42,229 nucleotides of DNA. Origin: Treponema sp. Its GTDB lineage: Bacteria > Spirochaetota > Spirochaetia > Treponematales > Breznakiellaceae. The notes under the pieces are model-generated. The model was not told the DNA's origin. It ran no database searches and saw nothing but the letters and a program-made list of their open reading frames with translations. The stretch covers positions 1 through 42,229 of the forward strand of contig WQXC01000001.1 of the NCBI GenBank assembly GCA_009785045.1, in the 5' to 3' direction. The position numbers were made by a program, and so were the translations under genes. This document shows, one piece after another, positions 34,088 through 42,229 of this stretch; position 1 is the first letter of the stretch; every line of letters begins with the position of its first letter.

Positions 34088-35705
34088 TGGTGCTCTCCTT
34101 TACAGATTTTGTTTCAGTGTTTCTGGCATGCGCTTTGCGTCTTGATGCTAAAGTAAAACCTGCGATGATCACAATAAGCGGAATAATGACAACATTTACA
34201 ATTTGAATAATTCTCATTACAGCGGTTCTGCTGGATGAATCAGTTATTTTGTCAAAACGGCCAGCCTGCGGCTGCCTGTTCCGAATACCTATTATATCAT
34301 CATCATTTGCAAGCCAGTCTGCAGCGCGTAAAAGGAAATCCAGGTTATGCCTTGCCTGGGTAGCATTAATCATATTGGTGGCAAAATCCACATCACCTAT
34401 TACAATTATCCGCGATTCTCTTGCAAACTCAGGCATATCCGGCAGTTCTTCGTCAGATCCTTCGCGCACAGGTTTAGGAGCGCCCCTAAAAAAGCTTGGG
34501 AAAGTTCCGCTTAATGCAGCGCCAAGAATTTTTACTCCCCTTGTTTCCAATGCCTCCAGTTCCAATAGATAAGGTACTTCGGGACTTGTATAAAGAGCTT
34601 CTGTCATGGACCACCCTTGAGCAGTGCTTGTAAACAATGGAGCTGCTTCTACAGTAGAAACAGGAGCCAATTCAAGCGGACTTGCCCAGTACATATCCAA
34701 TCCTGCAAAGCTTGAGCTAACAGGATGCTTTGGATTGCCATTATCACCCATTACACCAATCCAGAGCGGATAACGCACAATCCGGAATTGAACGCCGCCT
34801 GTGGGCAGTCTTGACTGGAATTGCAAAGTAAGAGCATTGCGATCAAGAGCAAGTTCAGGCCGTATGATTACACCGTAAGAAGCAATCATATCGAGAAGTC
34901 CAAGATCGCGCTGAGTTCTTGCTTCAACAGAACCGTAAATTGTATCGATAAATATTCCCTTTGCTGCGAAAAGTACCTTTCCGCCCTGTTGAATATATCT
35001 ATCGATCCTATAAAGCGCCCATTCATCAATTTCTTCTACGCCGCCAAGCACAAAAAGCGCCGGCATGTTTTCCGGTATTTCATCTCCCGGAGTAAGAAGA
35101 CGTACCCTGTAACCGGCTTCTGCAAGAGTCATTTCCAAATAACTAAAATCTTCTCTCCATTGCCGGAAACTGTCACCAACAATAACTCCCATCCAGCGTT
35201 CGTTATCGGTAACCATGGAACGAATTCTTGATGTCAAATCATATTCAAGCGTATCTGTAGATATCACCCAGGGAAGCACATCCATTTTATCCAGATATTC
35301 AATAACAATGCCGGAATAAACCGTAACAAGACTTGCCTGATCCTGCTCTACAGTTTGTATCTGCCTTGGCTGAAGACCCAGTCTTTCGACCGATGTTAGC
35401 CCGGCTTTAACCGGATCGCGGACTGTAAGGCGGATCTTGCCGCGTGAATATGCGGCATATTCCCTAAGAGTATCTTCTATCTCGCCGGGTTCAGGAATCG
35501 CAGTTTTTAATTTACCGGAAATATAATATGTAATATTAACAGGATCCGGAATTTCCTTATGTAGGTTACGCGAAACTTTGGAAATTGTATACGCTTTATT
35601 TTTTGTAAGATCCAGGCGGAACCATAAACGATTTGTAACCATTAACCCCAGAACAAATACAAGCAGGGTTAAAACTGTTATAATAAATGTTTGTTTTTTT
35701 GTCAT
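34077..35705 (-). CDS. GldG-like ABC transporter auxiliary protein
   Basis: A 542-residue protein of the GldG/ABC-type uncharacterised transport family. Membrane helices lie near 7-27 and about 495-520, enclosing a large extracytoplasmic domain. Family features include LDLTKNKAYTISKVSRNL at the N-terminus, NITYYISGKL, DPLEYDLTSRI-like DTLEYDLTSRIRSM, FVLGGVEEIDEWALYRIDRY with QQGGKVLFAAKG, and RIIVIGDVDFATNM near the C-terminus. GldG was named in gliding Bacteroidetes, but homologues occur widely beside an ABC-2 permease and ATPase in non-gliding bacteria. It follows the permease by 9 bases and overlaps the DUF4340 gene. The transported substrate is unknown. Confidence 0.88.
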   Translation of the reverse strand: MTKKQTFIITVLTLLVFVLGLMVTNRLWFRLDLTKNKAYTISKVSRNLHKEIPDPVNITYYISGKLKTAIPEPGEIEDTLREYAAYSRGKIRLTVRDPVKAGLTSVERLGLQPRQIQTVEQDQASLVTVYSGIVIEYLDKMDVLPWVISTDTLEYDLTSRIRSMVTDNERWMGVIVGDSFRQWREDFSYLEMTLAEAGYRVRLLTPGDEIPENMPALFVLGGVEEIDEWALYRIDRYIQQGGKVLFAAKGIFIDTIYGSVEARTQRDLGLLDMIASYGVIIRPELALDRNALTLQFQSRLPTGGVQFRIVRYPLWIGVMGDNGNPKHPVSSSFAGLDMYWASPLELAPVSTVEAAPLFTSTAQGWSMTEALYTSPEVPYLLELEALETRGVKILGAALSGTFPSFFRGAPKPVREGSDEELPDMPEFARESRIIVIGDVDFATNMINATQARHNLDFLLRAADWLANDDDIIGIRNRQPQAGRFDKITDSSSRTAVMRIIQIVNVVIIPLIVIIAGFTLASRRKAHARNTETKSVKESTNDV

Positions 35706-35714
35706 GTCTTACCC

Positions 35715-36452
35715 CTATTTCCATTTCCTGAAAAGGATTACCCTGGTATTGATAAACAGGAACAAAGCCGTACTTAAAACAAAGAACGTTAAGTCTCTGG
35801 AATCAATTAAACCTTTGGAAAAACTTTCAAAGTGAAATGCAAGCGAAAAAAAGTTAATGCCTGCAGAAAGCCACTGCGGAAGATTAAACGCAAATGTTAC
35901 CTGATTTATCAGCATTACAACCATTAAAACAACTGCGCTGCCAAGAAAGGCGCCGCCCTGATTCTTAGAAAGGCACGACAGCAGCAAACCCAGCGCTATT
36001 GCGCATGCGCCAAGCAGGAATGCCCCAAGGTATTCGCAGAAAATTGTGCCTGCATCAAAACTTCCCAGACTTAAAAGACTTAACGGCAGCGGTACAGTTA
36101 AAAGAAGTATTAAACATAACATTCCAAGAGCCGAGAAGAACTTTCCAAGAACAAGATCCCATTCGGTAAAAGGCATTGTCAATAATATTTCTATTGTGCC
36201 TGTTTTTCTTTCTTCTGCCCAGCTTTTCATAGTAAGTACAGGAATTATAAAAATATAAACTATCGGAAACACTGCAAAGTACGGACGCAGTGTAGCCTGT
36301 TCCATGGAAAAATAGCGCTGCATATAAAACAGCCATATTGAACAGAAAAGAAGAAAGAAAACAGCCGCGCCGTAGAAAGCGGGAGCGTTTAAGTACTGAT
36401 ACAGTTCCTTGCGTGCCAGCGTAAGGGCGCGATACGGTATTAATTTTTTCAT
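35715..36452 (-). CDS. ABC-2 type permease (GldF-like)
   Basis: A 245-residue integral membrane protein with about six hydrophobic segments. LTLARKELYQYLNAPAFYG at the N-terminus, VLTMKSWAEERKTGTIEILL and TEWDLVLGKFFSALGMLCLI in the middle are hallmarks of ABC-2 permeases of the NosY/GldF type. Its ATG overlaps the stop of the ATPase gene by four bases (ATGA), and the GldG-like gene begins 9 bases after it, so it is the membrane channel of this transporter. With the ATPase it would form a dimeric exporter or a mechano-transmission complex. The substrate cannot be read from sequence. Confidence 0.9.
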   Translation of the reverse strand: MKKLIPYRALTLARKELYQYLNAPAFYGAAVFFLLFCSIWLFYMQRYFSMEQATLRPYFAVFPIVYIFIIPVLTMKSWAEERKTGTIEILLTMPFTEWDLVLGKFFSALGMLCLILLLTVPLPLSLLSLGSFDAGTIFCEYLGAFLLGACAIALGLLLSCLSKNQGGAFLGSAVVLMVVMLINQVTFAFNLPQWLSAGINFFSLAFHFESFSKGLIDSRDLTFFVLSTALFLFINTRVILFRKWK

Positions 36453-37444
36453 TTGCTGCGCTCCTCGTTTGTAAGTTTTACAAAGATATCTTCTATACTT
36501 AATTTTTTCCTGCTCATACCAAGTATTTTAAAGTTTTGCGAAACTGCCCAGTCAAAAATAAGTTCGCCGGCATTTGAGTTTTCTGTCTCGGAAGGAACAA
36601 AGAAATTTGCCGAGGCAAAACCGTTATCAGTTATTTCTACCATTGTATTGGATAAATTACCAAGTAATGACAGCTTGTCTCTAATCGTATCAGCATCAGG
36701 TTCGCCTGAGCATTTTAGAAGAAGTTCCCAGGTGTCTCCGCCTTTCATTGTTCCGGCAATCTCATCCGGCCGGCCAAGAGCGGCAATGCGTCCATCATTA
36801 ATGATTAATACCTGAGTGCAGATTGCCTCTACTTCCTGCAAAATGTGAGTGGAAAGAATAACAGTTTTGCGCTTGCCCAATTCTTTAATAAGCGAGCGGA
36901 TTTCAATAATCTGATTTGGATCAAGACCTGTGGTCGGCTCATCAAGAATTAATATGGGAGGATCATGAAGTATCGCCTGCGCAAGACCAACACGCTGACG
37001 GTACCCCTTTGAAAGTGTTTCTATTTTGCGGCCCCTGTAACCAATAAGTCCGCAGGCTTCCAGGCTTGTATCAATTGCAGATTCACGCTCTTCAACCGGA
37101 ATAAAACGCGCTTCCGCTGCAAAGGTTAAATATTCGTCAACGGTAAGATCTCCGTAAAGCGGAACATTTTCCGGCAGATAGCCAATCCGTTTTTTTATTT
37201 CCAATGGCTGTTCATCTACTGGAATTCCATCTACAAGAGCTGATCCACTTGATTGAAAATGAAAACCGGTCAGTATTTTCATTACGGTTGTTTTGCCTGC
37301 GCCATTCGGCCCAAGAAAACCCAATACCTCACTGTCGCCGACAGAAAAAGATACATCTGTAACAGCTTGTACATTTCCATACAGTTTCGACAGGTTTTTA
37401 ACTTCGATTTTTGCTTGTTTTTCCTGCTTTACCTGAGTATCCAT
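36449..37444 (-). CDS. ABC transporter ATPase (GldA-like)
   Basis: A 331-residue ABC ATPase. Walker A is GPNGAGKT at 45-52, the signature is LSKGYRQR at 144-151, Walker B is ILILDEP at 164-170 and the switch His is in LSTHILQEVE. The region after about 230 is the accessory C-terminal domain of the long ABC-2-type ATPases. It is the first gene of a four-gene operon: ATPase, permease, GldG-like and DUF4340. A promoter TTGTAA-17-TATTAT lies just upstream and AAAAGGA about 10 bases before the ATG serves as ribosome-binding site. All catalytic residues are present. Confidence 0.93.
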   Translation of the reverse strand: MDTQVKQEKQAKIEVKNLSKLYGNVQAVTDVSFSVGDSEVLGFLGPNGAGKTTVMKILTGFHFQSSGSALVDGIPVDEQPLEIKKRIGYLPENVPLYGDLTVDEYLTFAAEARFIPVEERESAIDTSLEACGLIGYRGRKIETLSKGYRQRVGLAQAILHDPPILILDEPTTGLDPNQIIEIRSLIKELGKRKTVILSTHILQEVEAICTQVLIINDGRIAALGRPDEIAGTMKGGDTWELLLKCSGEPDADTIRDKLSLLGNLSNTMVEITDNGFASANFFVPSETENSNAGELIFDWAVSQNFKILGMSRKKLSIEDIFVKLTNEERSK

Positions 37445-37466
37445 TAATTAACATTCCTTTTTATTT

Positions 37467-37495
37467 ATAATACATAACTAATCACAGGGTTACAA
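37467..37495 (-). promoter_or_regulatory. Promoter of the Gld-like ABC operon (TTGTAA-17-TATTAT)
   Basis: On the minus strand TTGTAA (37495-37490) and TATTAT (37472-37467) are spaced by 17 bp. The start would fall near 37460, giving a leader of about 16 bases that includes AAAAGGA. Confidence 0.55.
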
Positions 37496-37535
37496 AATTA
37501 AACCGCGGATAATTCTTGTGTTTATCATAGCAAAT

Positions 37536-38465
37536 TTAGTCTGCGTATTCAATCGGGAAAACGGCGCGATCTTTGGTTAAAACAGTTTCCGGAAAAACAG
37601 CCCTGGCTTCGGCAAGAAGCTGCTTTAGTTCATGTTCTGTATAACGCGGACTGTAGTGAATCAATGCCATTTTTTTTACTCCGGACGAAGCAGCGGCGAT
37701 TTTAGCAGCCTCTTCGGCGGTCATATGTTTTTTTGAATGGGCGTCTTCTGCAAGTTCCTGCGCAAACATACCTTCGCAAATAAAAAGATCGGAACCTATA
37801 ACATGGGTGGAAATTTCCGGCAGCGCAAGAGAATCTGTAACAAACGAAAACTTTCTGCCCTGCCGGATCGGACCCATAACCTGATCGGGTTTTATTTCCC
37901 TGCCGTCCGGAGTCTGAACAGTTTCTCCTTTTTGCAATTTACCCCACAATTTTCCCATCGGAATATTCAGCTCTTCTGCTTTTTGCGGATGAAACTCTCC
38001 AGGACGTTTGTCTTCTTCCAGCGTATAACCGTAACATGGCTTTGTGTGAGACAACGGAAAACACCGCACATGAAACCCATCTCCTTTGTACACGATACCA
38101 GGTGATGTAATTTCCTGCACAATTATTTCATAATTAATGTACATATCCAGCACACGCCGGCTGGCTTCGATATATTCGGCAATTTTAGGCGGACCAATAA
38201 TATACAGCGGTTCATCTCTGTCCACCTGGGACGAAAGCATAAGAAGCCCTGGAATACCGGTAACATGATCGGCATGAGTGTGACTTATAAAAATAACTGA
38301 TATTTTTTTCCATCTAAGATTCAGCCGCCGCAGTGATACTTGAGTCCCCTCTCCGCAGTCAAAGAGAAAAAGTTCACCTTCCCGCCGCAGTAAAACCGAT
38401 GTTAAATGCCTGTTGGGCAGCGGCATCATCCCGCCGCAGCCGAGTATAAATGCTTCCAGATTCAT
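37536..38465 (-). CDS. rnz: Ribonuclease Z (tRNA 3'-processing endonuclease)
   Basis: RNase Z removes the 3' trailer of tRNA precursors in the cytoplasm. The 309 residues match the short, bacterial form. The metallo-beta-lactamase zinc motif SHTHADHVTGIPG is at 61-73 (His62, His64, Asp66, His67). Further ligands are in PLSHTK, FVTDS and IHYSPRY, and the RNase Z-specific HMTAEEAA motif is present. The N-terminal LGCGGMMPLPNRHLTSVLL fits the family start (GTGG/A-P--R), so the ATG at 38465 is right, though its Shine-Dalgarno (AAGG about 16 bases away) is poor. It follows the GGDEF gene by 19 bases on the same strand and is probably cotranscribed with it. Confidence 0.95.
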   Translation of the reverse strand: MNLEAFILGCGGMMPLPNRHLTSVLLRREGELFLFDCGEGTQVSLRRLNLRWKKISVIFISHTHADHVTGIPGLLMLSSQVDRDEPLYIIGPPKIAEYIEASRRVLDMYINYEIIVQEITSPGIVYKGDGFHVRCFPLSHTKPCYGYTLEEDKRPGEFHPQKAEELNIPMGKLWGKLQKGETVQTPDGREIKPDQVMGPIRQGRKFSFVTDSLALPEISTHVIGSDLFICEGMFAQELAEDAHSKKHMTAEEAAKIAAASSGVKKMALIHYSPRYTEHELKQLLAEARAVFPETVLTKDRAVFPIEYAD

Positions 38466-38484
38466 TACAGAAAAACTGCCTTAT

Positions 38485-39663
38485 CTATTCTTCTTTTGGA
38501 TTAATCTTGTATTCTTTAATATCATCGCCGCAGATAATCGCGCAATTTCGTCCGCTGCCTTTTGCAGTATAAAGAGCTTTATCGGCAAGGTCATAAAGAA
38601 TTTTGGTTTCCTGATAAGCGCCGCACTTGGAAATATAAACTCCGATACTCATTGTTACATAATCGCTTACTTTCGATTTTTCGTGCGGCATTTTTAACGC
38701 TCTTATCGCATTTGTCCAATGAGTAATAACCTTGTCAACATGAGAAGGATCTTTTTCAAACCAAAGCGCGGCAAATTCTTCACCGCCGACCCTGGCAGTA
38801 TAAACACCCATATCATCCTTTAAGGCATTTAACATAACGCCTATTGAGCGCAGACATTCATCACCCTTTGGATGCCCGTAGTGGTCATTATAAAATTTAA
38901 AGAAATCGATATCGGCAATTGCAATACAAAGGAAGTCATCAGAAGAACGATAATTGGATAAATACCTTTGGAATGTACCCATGAAGTCACGTCGGTTTCT
39001 AAGCTGGGTTAACTCATCAGTAATACTTTGATCTACATATTTGTTGCGTTCTTCCTCAAGCTGATTCGCGCTTAATTCAAGTCCAAGACGGAGCTTGGTG
39101 ATGTGCCAGGAGAAATATAAACCCAGCGAACCTGCAATAATCACATAAATTACATCGTAAATCCAAATGGCATATTCTCTTTTTGCAATGATGGTAGATA
39201 CAATAAAAGCGGTAACCGCTCCTAACGTAAGAAAAAGATTAAAACGCGGCGAATTAATAAATAATAAAAGAGCGCAAACAAAAAAACAAAGCACAAGAGA
39301 AGCAGGTTTATCCTTGTTTGCCCATACGCCAAAATATGTTCCAAAAAGCATCAAATTAGCATAGAAAAGAGTAATTAAAATATATATAATCCGGCTGGTA
39401 ACATTTATCTGCTGCATTACAAAATTCGCATAGGCAGAAATTAACAGAGCAATAACACCTACTCCAATATAGATACCAGCTTTAATAAAATTATAATCTT
39501 CTGTAAATATTGGTACGAGTGCACATAGAATAGAAAATACTGCAACTATTGCATTTCCCTGACGCAAACTCGGCAGGTTATTAACAAATGCATTGGTTAT
39601 ACATTTCTGATACTGTTCCCTTCCGAACGTATAAAAACGCCATGAGTACAAAAACTTACGCAT
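38485..39663 (-). CDS. Membrane diguanylate cyclase (GGDEF, GGEEF active-site form)
   Basis: A 392-residue protein with about six membrane helices in the first half (about 35-190), a short coiled-coil linker (LSANQLEEERNKYVDQ) and a C-terminal GGDEF domain: DELTQLRNRRDF, IADIDFFKFYNDHYGH and the active-site RVGGEEFAALWFE, so cyclic-di-GMP synthesis is expected. The RxxD inhibitory site that precedes GGEEF in feedback-regulated enzymes is absent. The open frame begins five codons earlier, but the ATG at 39663 has AAAGGGAG in front of it and is preferred. An extended -10 lies upstream. rnz follows after 19 bases. The membrane part may sense an unknown signal. Confidence 0.9.
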   Translation of the reverse strand: MRKFLYSWRFYTFGREQYQKCITNAFVNNLPSLRQGNAIVAVFSILCALVPIFTEDYNFIKAGIYIGVGVIALLISAYANFVMQQINVTSRIIYILITLFYANLMLFGTYFGVWANKDKPASLVLCFFVCALLLFINSPRFNLFLTLGAVTAFIVSTIIAKREYAIWIYDVIYVIIAGSLGLYFSWHITKLRLGLELSANQLEEERNKYVDQSITDELTQLRNRRDFMGTFQRYLSNYRSSDDFLCIAIADIDFFKFYNDHYGHPKGDECLRSIGVMLNALKDDMGVYTARVGGEEFAALWFEKDPSHVDKVITHWTNAIRALKMPHEKSKVSDYVTMSIGVYISKCGAYQETKILYDLADKALYTAKGSGRNCAIICGDDIKEYKINPKEE

Positions 39664-39682
39664 AAATCTCCCTTTCATTACT

Positions 39683-39691
39683 AATATATCA
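39683..39691 (-). promoter_or_regulatory. Extended -10 (TGATATATT) for the diguanylate cyclase-rnz operon
   Basis: The minus strand reads TGATATATT, an extended -10 of form TGnTATATT, 19 bases before the ATG at 39663. No good -35 is seen. The transcript would start just before the AAAGGGAG ribosome-binding site. Confidence 0.45.
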
Positions 39692-39745
39692 TTTAAATGG
39701 GGAAAATAAAAGGGGGAAAAACCGTTTTTTATACAAATAAACTAT

Positions 39746-39775
39746 AAAAAAAACCCAATAAAAATGGGGTGTTTT
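39746..39775 (-). terminator. Intrinsic terminator after the DUF2804 gene
   Basis: Read on the minus strand, just after the TAA of the DUF2804 gene, AAAACACCC and GGGTTTTT can pair across a 10-base loop with one bulged C, followed by a run of eight T. The stem has only three or four GC pairs, so it may be a weak terminator, but position and T tract fit. Confidence 0.55.
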
Positions 39776-40802
39776 AATACCTCATTTTGCTCCGCTCTGC
39801 GAAACCGGTCAAATTATGGAATTCTATAACAGAGCCATCGTCCAGTTGTACCCTGCCGGAAAAAACTCCAAAAACCTGACGGCGGGTAGAATTGAACAAA
39901 AACAGGCTCCGGCGGTCGATCCGCTCCTGGTGGGGTATAAATGTCATTTCCAGGCGATTATCGTTACTGGTAAAACGCCAGGGAGAAAGCCAGTTGGAAA
40001 GGGGTATATGAAAGGTTACCTGATCAAGTTTATGCAGTTTTCCATCGATGAAAAAACCATTTTCAGTCCCTTGTGAGAAATCAGCCCAGCTATAGCCTAC
40101 GCACAGGCTTAACTGACTGCCGCAGCTCTGCCCGCAGGCAGCAGCCCAATAGCGGATATCGGCCTTTGGACGGGCAGATCGATTCCAGTCAAAAATACCC
40201 CAGGCGTTTCCTTTGGTAAAGATAATTTCTGAACCGCCAAATTGAATTACCCCTTCAACAATGAACCATGGGGAACAGCGGGCATATCTGAATGCGTTTT
40301 TATCATTTCTCCAGGGTTGATGGGTAACAAGCGATTCAGAGTCCTTAAATTCACTTAAAACCAGAGCGCCCCTTAAGCTGCGGTTGTGTCCAAAACTAGG
40401 TATATCCGCCTTGATAATCCTGGCTCCTCCCTCCATACATATAAAATCCAGGTGCGTTTTCTTTTTACGCCAGCGGACATTCCCCGTCATACTGCTGGAC
40501 GGCATTTCGTAAGAGCCAAGAGGAATTGAGGTTTTAAAGGTGTGGGTTGAACGTTTTTTGTCTCTCAGGGAAACAACAGAAATACCCATATATCCAAGTA
40601 AACCGTCATCCCGGATTTCGAAGACTACCATATGGGTTGGAGAGTGAATAATATACCTGTCTGATTCAGTTACCCTGTGCCTGGCTGCATAAATATGCGA
40701 GGAATCGTATAAATACTTAGCTCCTCTTGACCAGCCAAAATTAAACGGATGACCTTGATCATCCAGTATAGGCAGAGGATCGCAAATTTCAATTTGAGGC
40801 AT
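39774..40802 (-). CDS. DUF2804-family protein
   Basis: A 342-residue protein of the DUF2804 family, function unknown. Stretches such as LPILDDQGHPFNFGWSRG, HRVTESDRYIIHSPTHM, KADIPSFGHNRSL, GNAWGIFDWNRSARP and SYEMPSSSMTGNVRW give the beta-rich, Trp-rich pattern that I associate with this family, which is related to lipocalin-like or carotenoid-hydratase folds. No signal peptide or membrane helix is visible, so it is likely cytoplasmic. The ATG at 40802 has AAGG 7 bases upstream. It stands alone: divergent from murD by 60 bases and closed by its own terminator. Confidence 0.8.
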   Translation of the reverse strand: MPQIEICDPLPILDDQGHPFNFGWSRGAKYLYDSSHIYAARHRVTESDRYIIHSPTHMVVFEIRDDGLLGYMGISVVSLRDKKRSTHTFKTSIPLGSYEMPSSSMTGNVRWRKKKTHLDFICMEGGARIIKADIPSFGHNRSLRGALVLSEFKDSESLVTHQPWRNDKNAFRYARCSPWFIVEGVIQFGGSEIIFTKGNAWGIFDWNRSARPKADIRYWAAACGQSCGSQLSLCVGYSWADFSQGTENGFFIDGKLHKLDQVTFHIPLSNWLSPWRFTSNDNRLEMTFIPHQERIDRRSLFLFNSTRRQVFGVFSGRVQLDDGSVIEFHNLTGFAERSKMRY

Positions 40803-40847
40803 AGTTCAACCTTGCAGATTGTACCTGTGGACACGAATAGGCATGCA

Positions 40848-40856
40848 TGATAATAA
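40848..40856 (+). promoter_or_regulatory. Extended -10 (TGATAATAA) directly upstream of murD
   Basis: TGATAATAA is an extended -10 of form TGn plus TAATAA, with an overlapping GATAAT. It ends 6 bases before the ATG at 40863, so transcription would begin at or next to the start codon. No Shine-Dalgarno sequence precedes this ATG, consistent with a leaderless message. No good -35 was found. Confidence 0.4.
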
Positions 40857-40862
40857 GATAAC

Positions 40863-42229
40863 ATGGATTATACCGGAATGAAAGCATTAGTAATGGGGCT
40901 TGGTCTGCATGGGGGCGGTCTGGAATCCGCGCGTTTTTTACTTAAGCGCGGAGCGGAAGTAACAGTTACCGACCTTAGAGACGAAGAAACCCTTAAACCT
41001 TCGATAGAGGAGCTGGACAAAATTTGCCAGGAACTTGGAAGACAACCTGTCCGTTATGTTCTTGGAAAACACGAAATTGATGATTTTAAAAATGCCGGTA
41101 TTGTGATAAAAAATCCCGGTGTAAGACCGGATTCACCGTTTCTGCAGGTTTCCCAATGTATAGAAACAGACATTTCTTTGTTCCTGAAAGAATCACCGGC
41201 AAGAATTTTTGCCGTTACCGGTTCCAAAGGAAAATCCGGCACAGTATCCGCCTTGCATTGGATTCTTTCGCGCGGCAGAGACGCTGGTAAATCATTTCTT
41301 GGCGGAAATATAACAGTAAGCCCGTTAACTTTTTTAGATGAACTAACAGATAAAGACGATGTAGTGCTTGAACTTTCCAGTTTTCAGTTGGGAGATTTAA
41401 GAGGACGTATCGCTCCGGACGGAAACGTTTTGTTAAAACCGGCAGCGGCTATTCTTACGACAATTTTACCAGATCATCTTGATCGTTATCCATCAATGGA
41501 TGTATACATCGATGATAAAAGAAACATTTACCGCGGTCAGGATTCGGATTGCTTAACAGTTGCAGGCGATGATGCTTGGGGAAAAAGTTTTCGCGCAGAA
41601 ACCAAAGCGCGCACTTTAACATGGTCCTGCAAACAAAGCGAGCAGTCTCCATTTAGCGAAGGTTTAAGCGGCGGCTGGATTACCCCCGAGGGCTGCGGAC
41701 TTGCACGTCTTTATAACTGGTCCGGAGTTTCCGGAGAAATTGTTGAACTGGTACCGCAGCAGGTACTTGTACAGGGAAGTCATCAAAAACTGAATATGCT
41801 CTCGGCGGCGCTTGCGGCCTTCGGCCTTGGAGTAAAGGCGCATACGATTCACAGCGCGCTTGCATCATATCCCGGGATTGAACACAGAATCGAGTTTTTC
41901 CACACTGCCAACGGTGTGCGCTTTTTTAACGACAGCGCCGCCACAATACCGCAAGCCGCCGTTGCCTGCGTGGAGGCATTGTCCGCAGAAGCGCCTCTCG
42001 TTCTTGTTACCGGCGGCACCGATAAAAACCTGGATTTTTCAGCGCTTGCACAGGCAGCAAAAAAAGCAAAAGCTATTATCCTGCTTGCCGGCACCGGCAG
42101 CGAAAAACTAACACAGCAGTTGGATAAAACAGGCATTTCTTACAGCGGTCCTTATGATAATCTTGATGAAGCTGTAACCTGCGCAATAAATAAAGCTGCA
42201 AATATAAAATCCGCCGGAGAAACCTGCAC
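40863..42229 (+). CDS. murD: UDP-N-acetylmuramoylalanine--D-glutamate ligase MurD, partial (3' end outside window)
   Basis: MurD adds D-glutamate to UDP-MurNAc-L-Ala in the cytoplasmic stage of peptidoglycan synthesis. The open frame runs 455 codons to the right edge. The N-terminal Rossmann part has VMGLGLHGGGLESARFL at about 10-26; the ATP loop is TGSKGKSG at 119-126, a variant of the usual GTNGKST; LELSSFQL is at 169-176; ILPDHLDRY, HRIEFF, NDSAATIPQA and TGGTDKNLD complete the Mur-ligase signatures. Only a short C-terminal piece should be missing. The start ATG at 40863 gives a glycine-rich loop at the expected position, with a possible second ATG at 40878. The gene has no Shine-Dalgarno site, and an extended -10 sits 6 bases before it. 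Confidence 0.95.
   Translation, partial: MDYTGMKALVMGLGLHGGGLESARFLLKRGAEVTVTDLRDEETLKPSIEELDKICQELGRQPVRYVLGKHEIDDFKNAGIVIKNPGVRPDSPFLQVSQCIETDISLFLKESPARIFAVTGSKGKSGTVSALHWILSRGRDAGKSFLGGNITVSPLTFLDELTDKDDVVLELSSFQLGDLRGRIAPDGNVLLKPAAAILTTILPDHLDRYPSMDVYIDDKRNIYRGQDSDCLTVAGDDAWGKSFRAETKARTLTWSCKQSEQSPFSEGLSGGWITPEGCGLARLYNWSGVSGEIVELVPQQVLVQGSHQKLNMLSAALAAFGLGVKAHTIHSALASYPGIEHRIEFFHTANGVRFFNDSAATIPQAAVACVEALSAEAPLVLVTGGTDKNLDFSALAQAAKKAKAIILLAGTGSEKLTQQLDKTGISYSGPYDNLDEAVTCAINKAANIKSAGETC

Overview
The window (about 42 kb, AT-rich by eye, no rRNA, tRNA, IS element, phage or CRISPR seen) looks like a chromosomal segment of a spirochaete, most likely a Treponema-type organism. The evidence is the combination of families: paired DUF115/Maf-like proteins behind a very acidic protein, PEGA-domain exported proteins, a GldA/GldF/GldG/DUF4340 ABC operon, a huge exported repeat protein ending in a FlgD-like Ig domain, and ordinary bacterial housekeeping genes (era, smpB, rnz, murD, biotin ligase). 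The taxon is inference; no marker gene settles it.

Layout. 1-2020: a partial biotin-protein ligase (-) and thrH (+) diverge from only 20 bp, followed by era (-). 2020-18252: one gene for a 5,410-residue exported beta-helix-like protein fills 38% of the window; its stop codon overlaps the era start (TAATG). 18302-20211: a Phd/PIN toxin-antitoxin pair with a palindromic operator candidate, then an NAD-dependent epimerase. 20195-20554: a small membrane protein (-). 20639-22763: a 56-residue two-cluster ferredoxin, a LysM/M23 peptidase-like protein and an exported PEGA-like protein in series, closed by a terminator. 22929-24738: a membrane PEGA/FGE-like protein and smpB. 24756-25193: an FtsB/DivIC-like protein (-). 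25371-30605: an acidic low-complexity protein and two DUF115 proteins, probably one operon. 30600-31981: a secreted YbjN-like protein and a MEMO-family protein (-). 32020-33168: a membrane protein with a degenerate GGDEF domain (+). 33149-37444: the four-gene Gld-like ABC operon (-). 37536-39663: RNase Z and an active-type GGDEF protein (-). 39774-40802: a DUF2804 protein (-) with a terminator. 40863-end: partial murD (+).

How the genes fit together. Much of the window concerns the cell envelope: peptidoglycan synthesis (MurD), remodelling (M23) and division (FtsB-like), surface display (giant protein), and an ABC export or assembly machine. The DUF115 pair resembles motility accessory factors, which act on flagellin glycosylation in other bacteria, so that operon may serve the flagella; this is inference.

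Most notable observations: the nested repeats of the giant protein (21, about 52 and about 490 residues), with no visible outer-membrane secretion domain; a complete DUF115 gene with no ATG, GTG or TTG start, where ATT sits exactly where the ATG of a TAATG overlap would be; and several genes whose -10 element lies 4-10 bp from the start codon without a Shine-Dalgarno site, suggesting leaderless transcripts. Several start codons were moved from the longest possible open frame on the basis of ribosome-binding sites, signal peptides or family length, as noted per entry.
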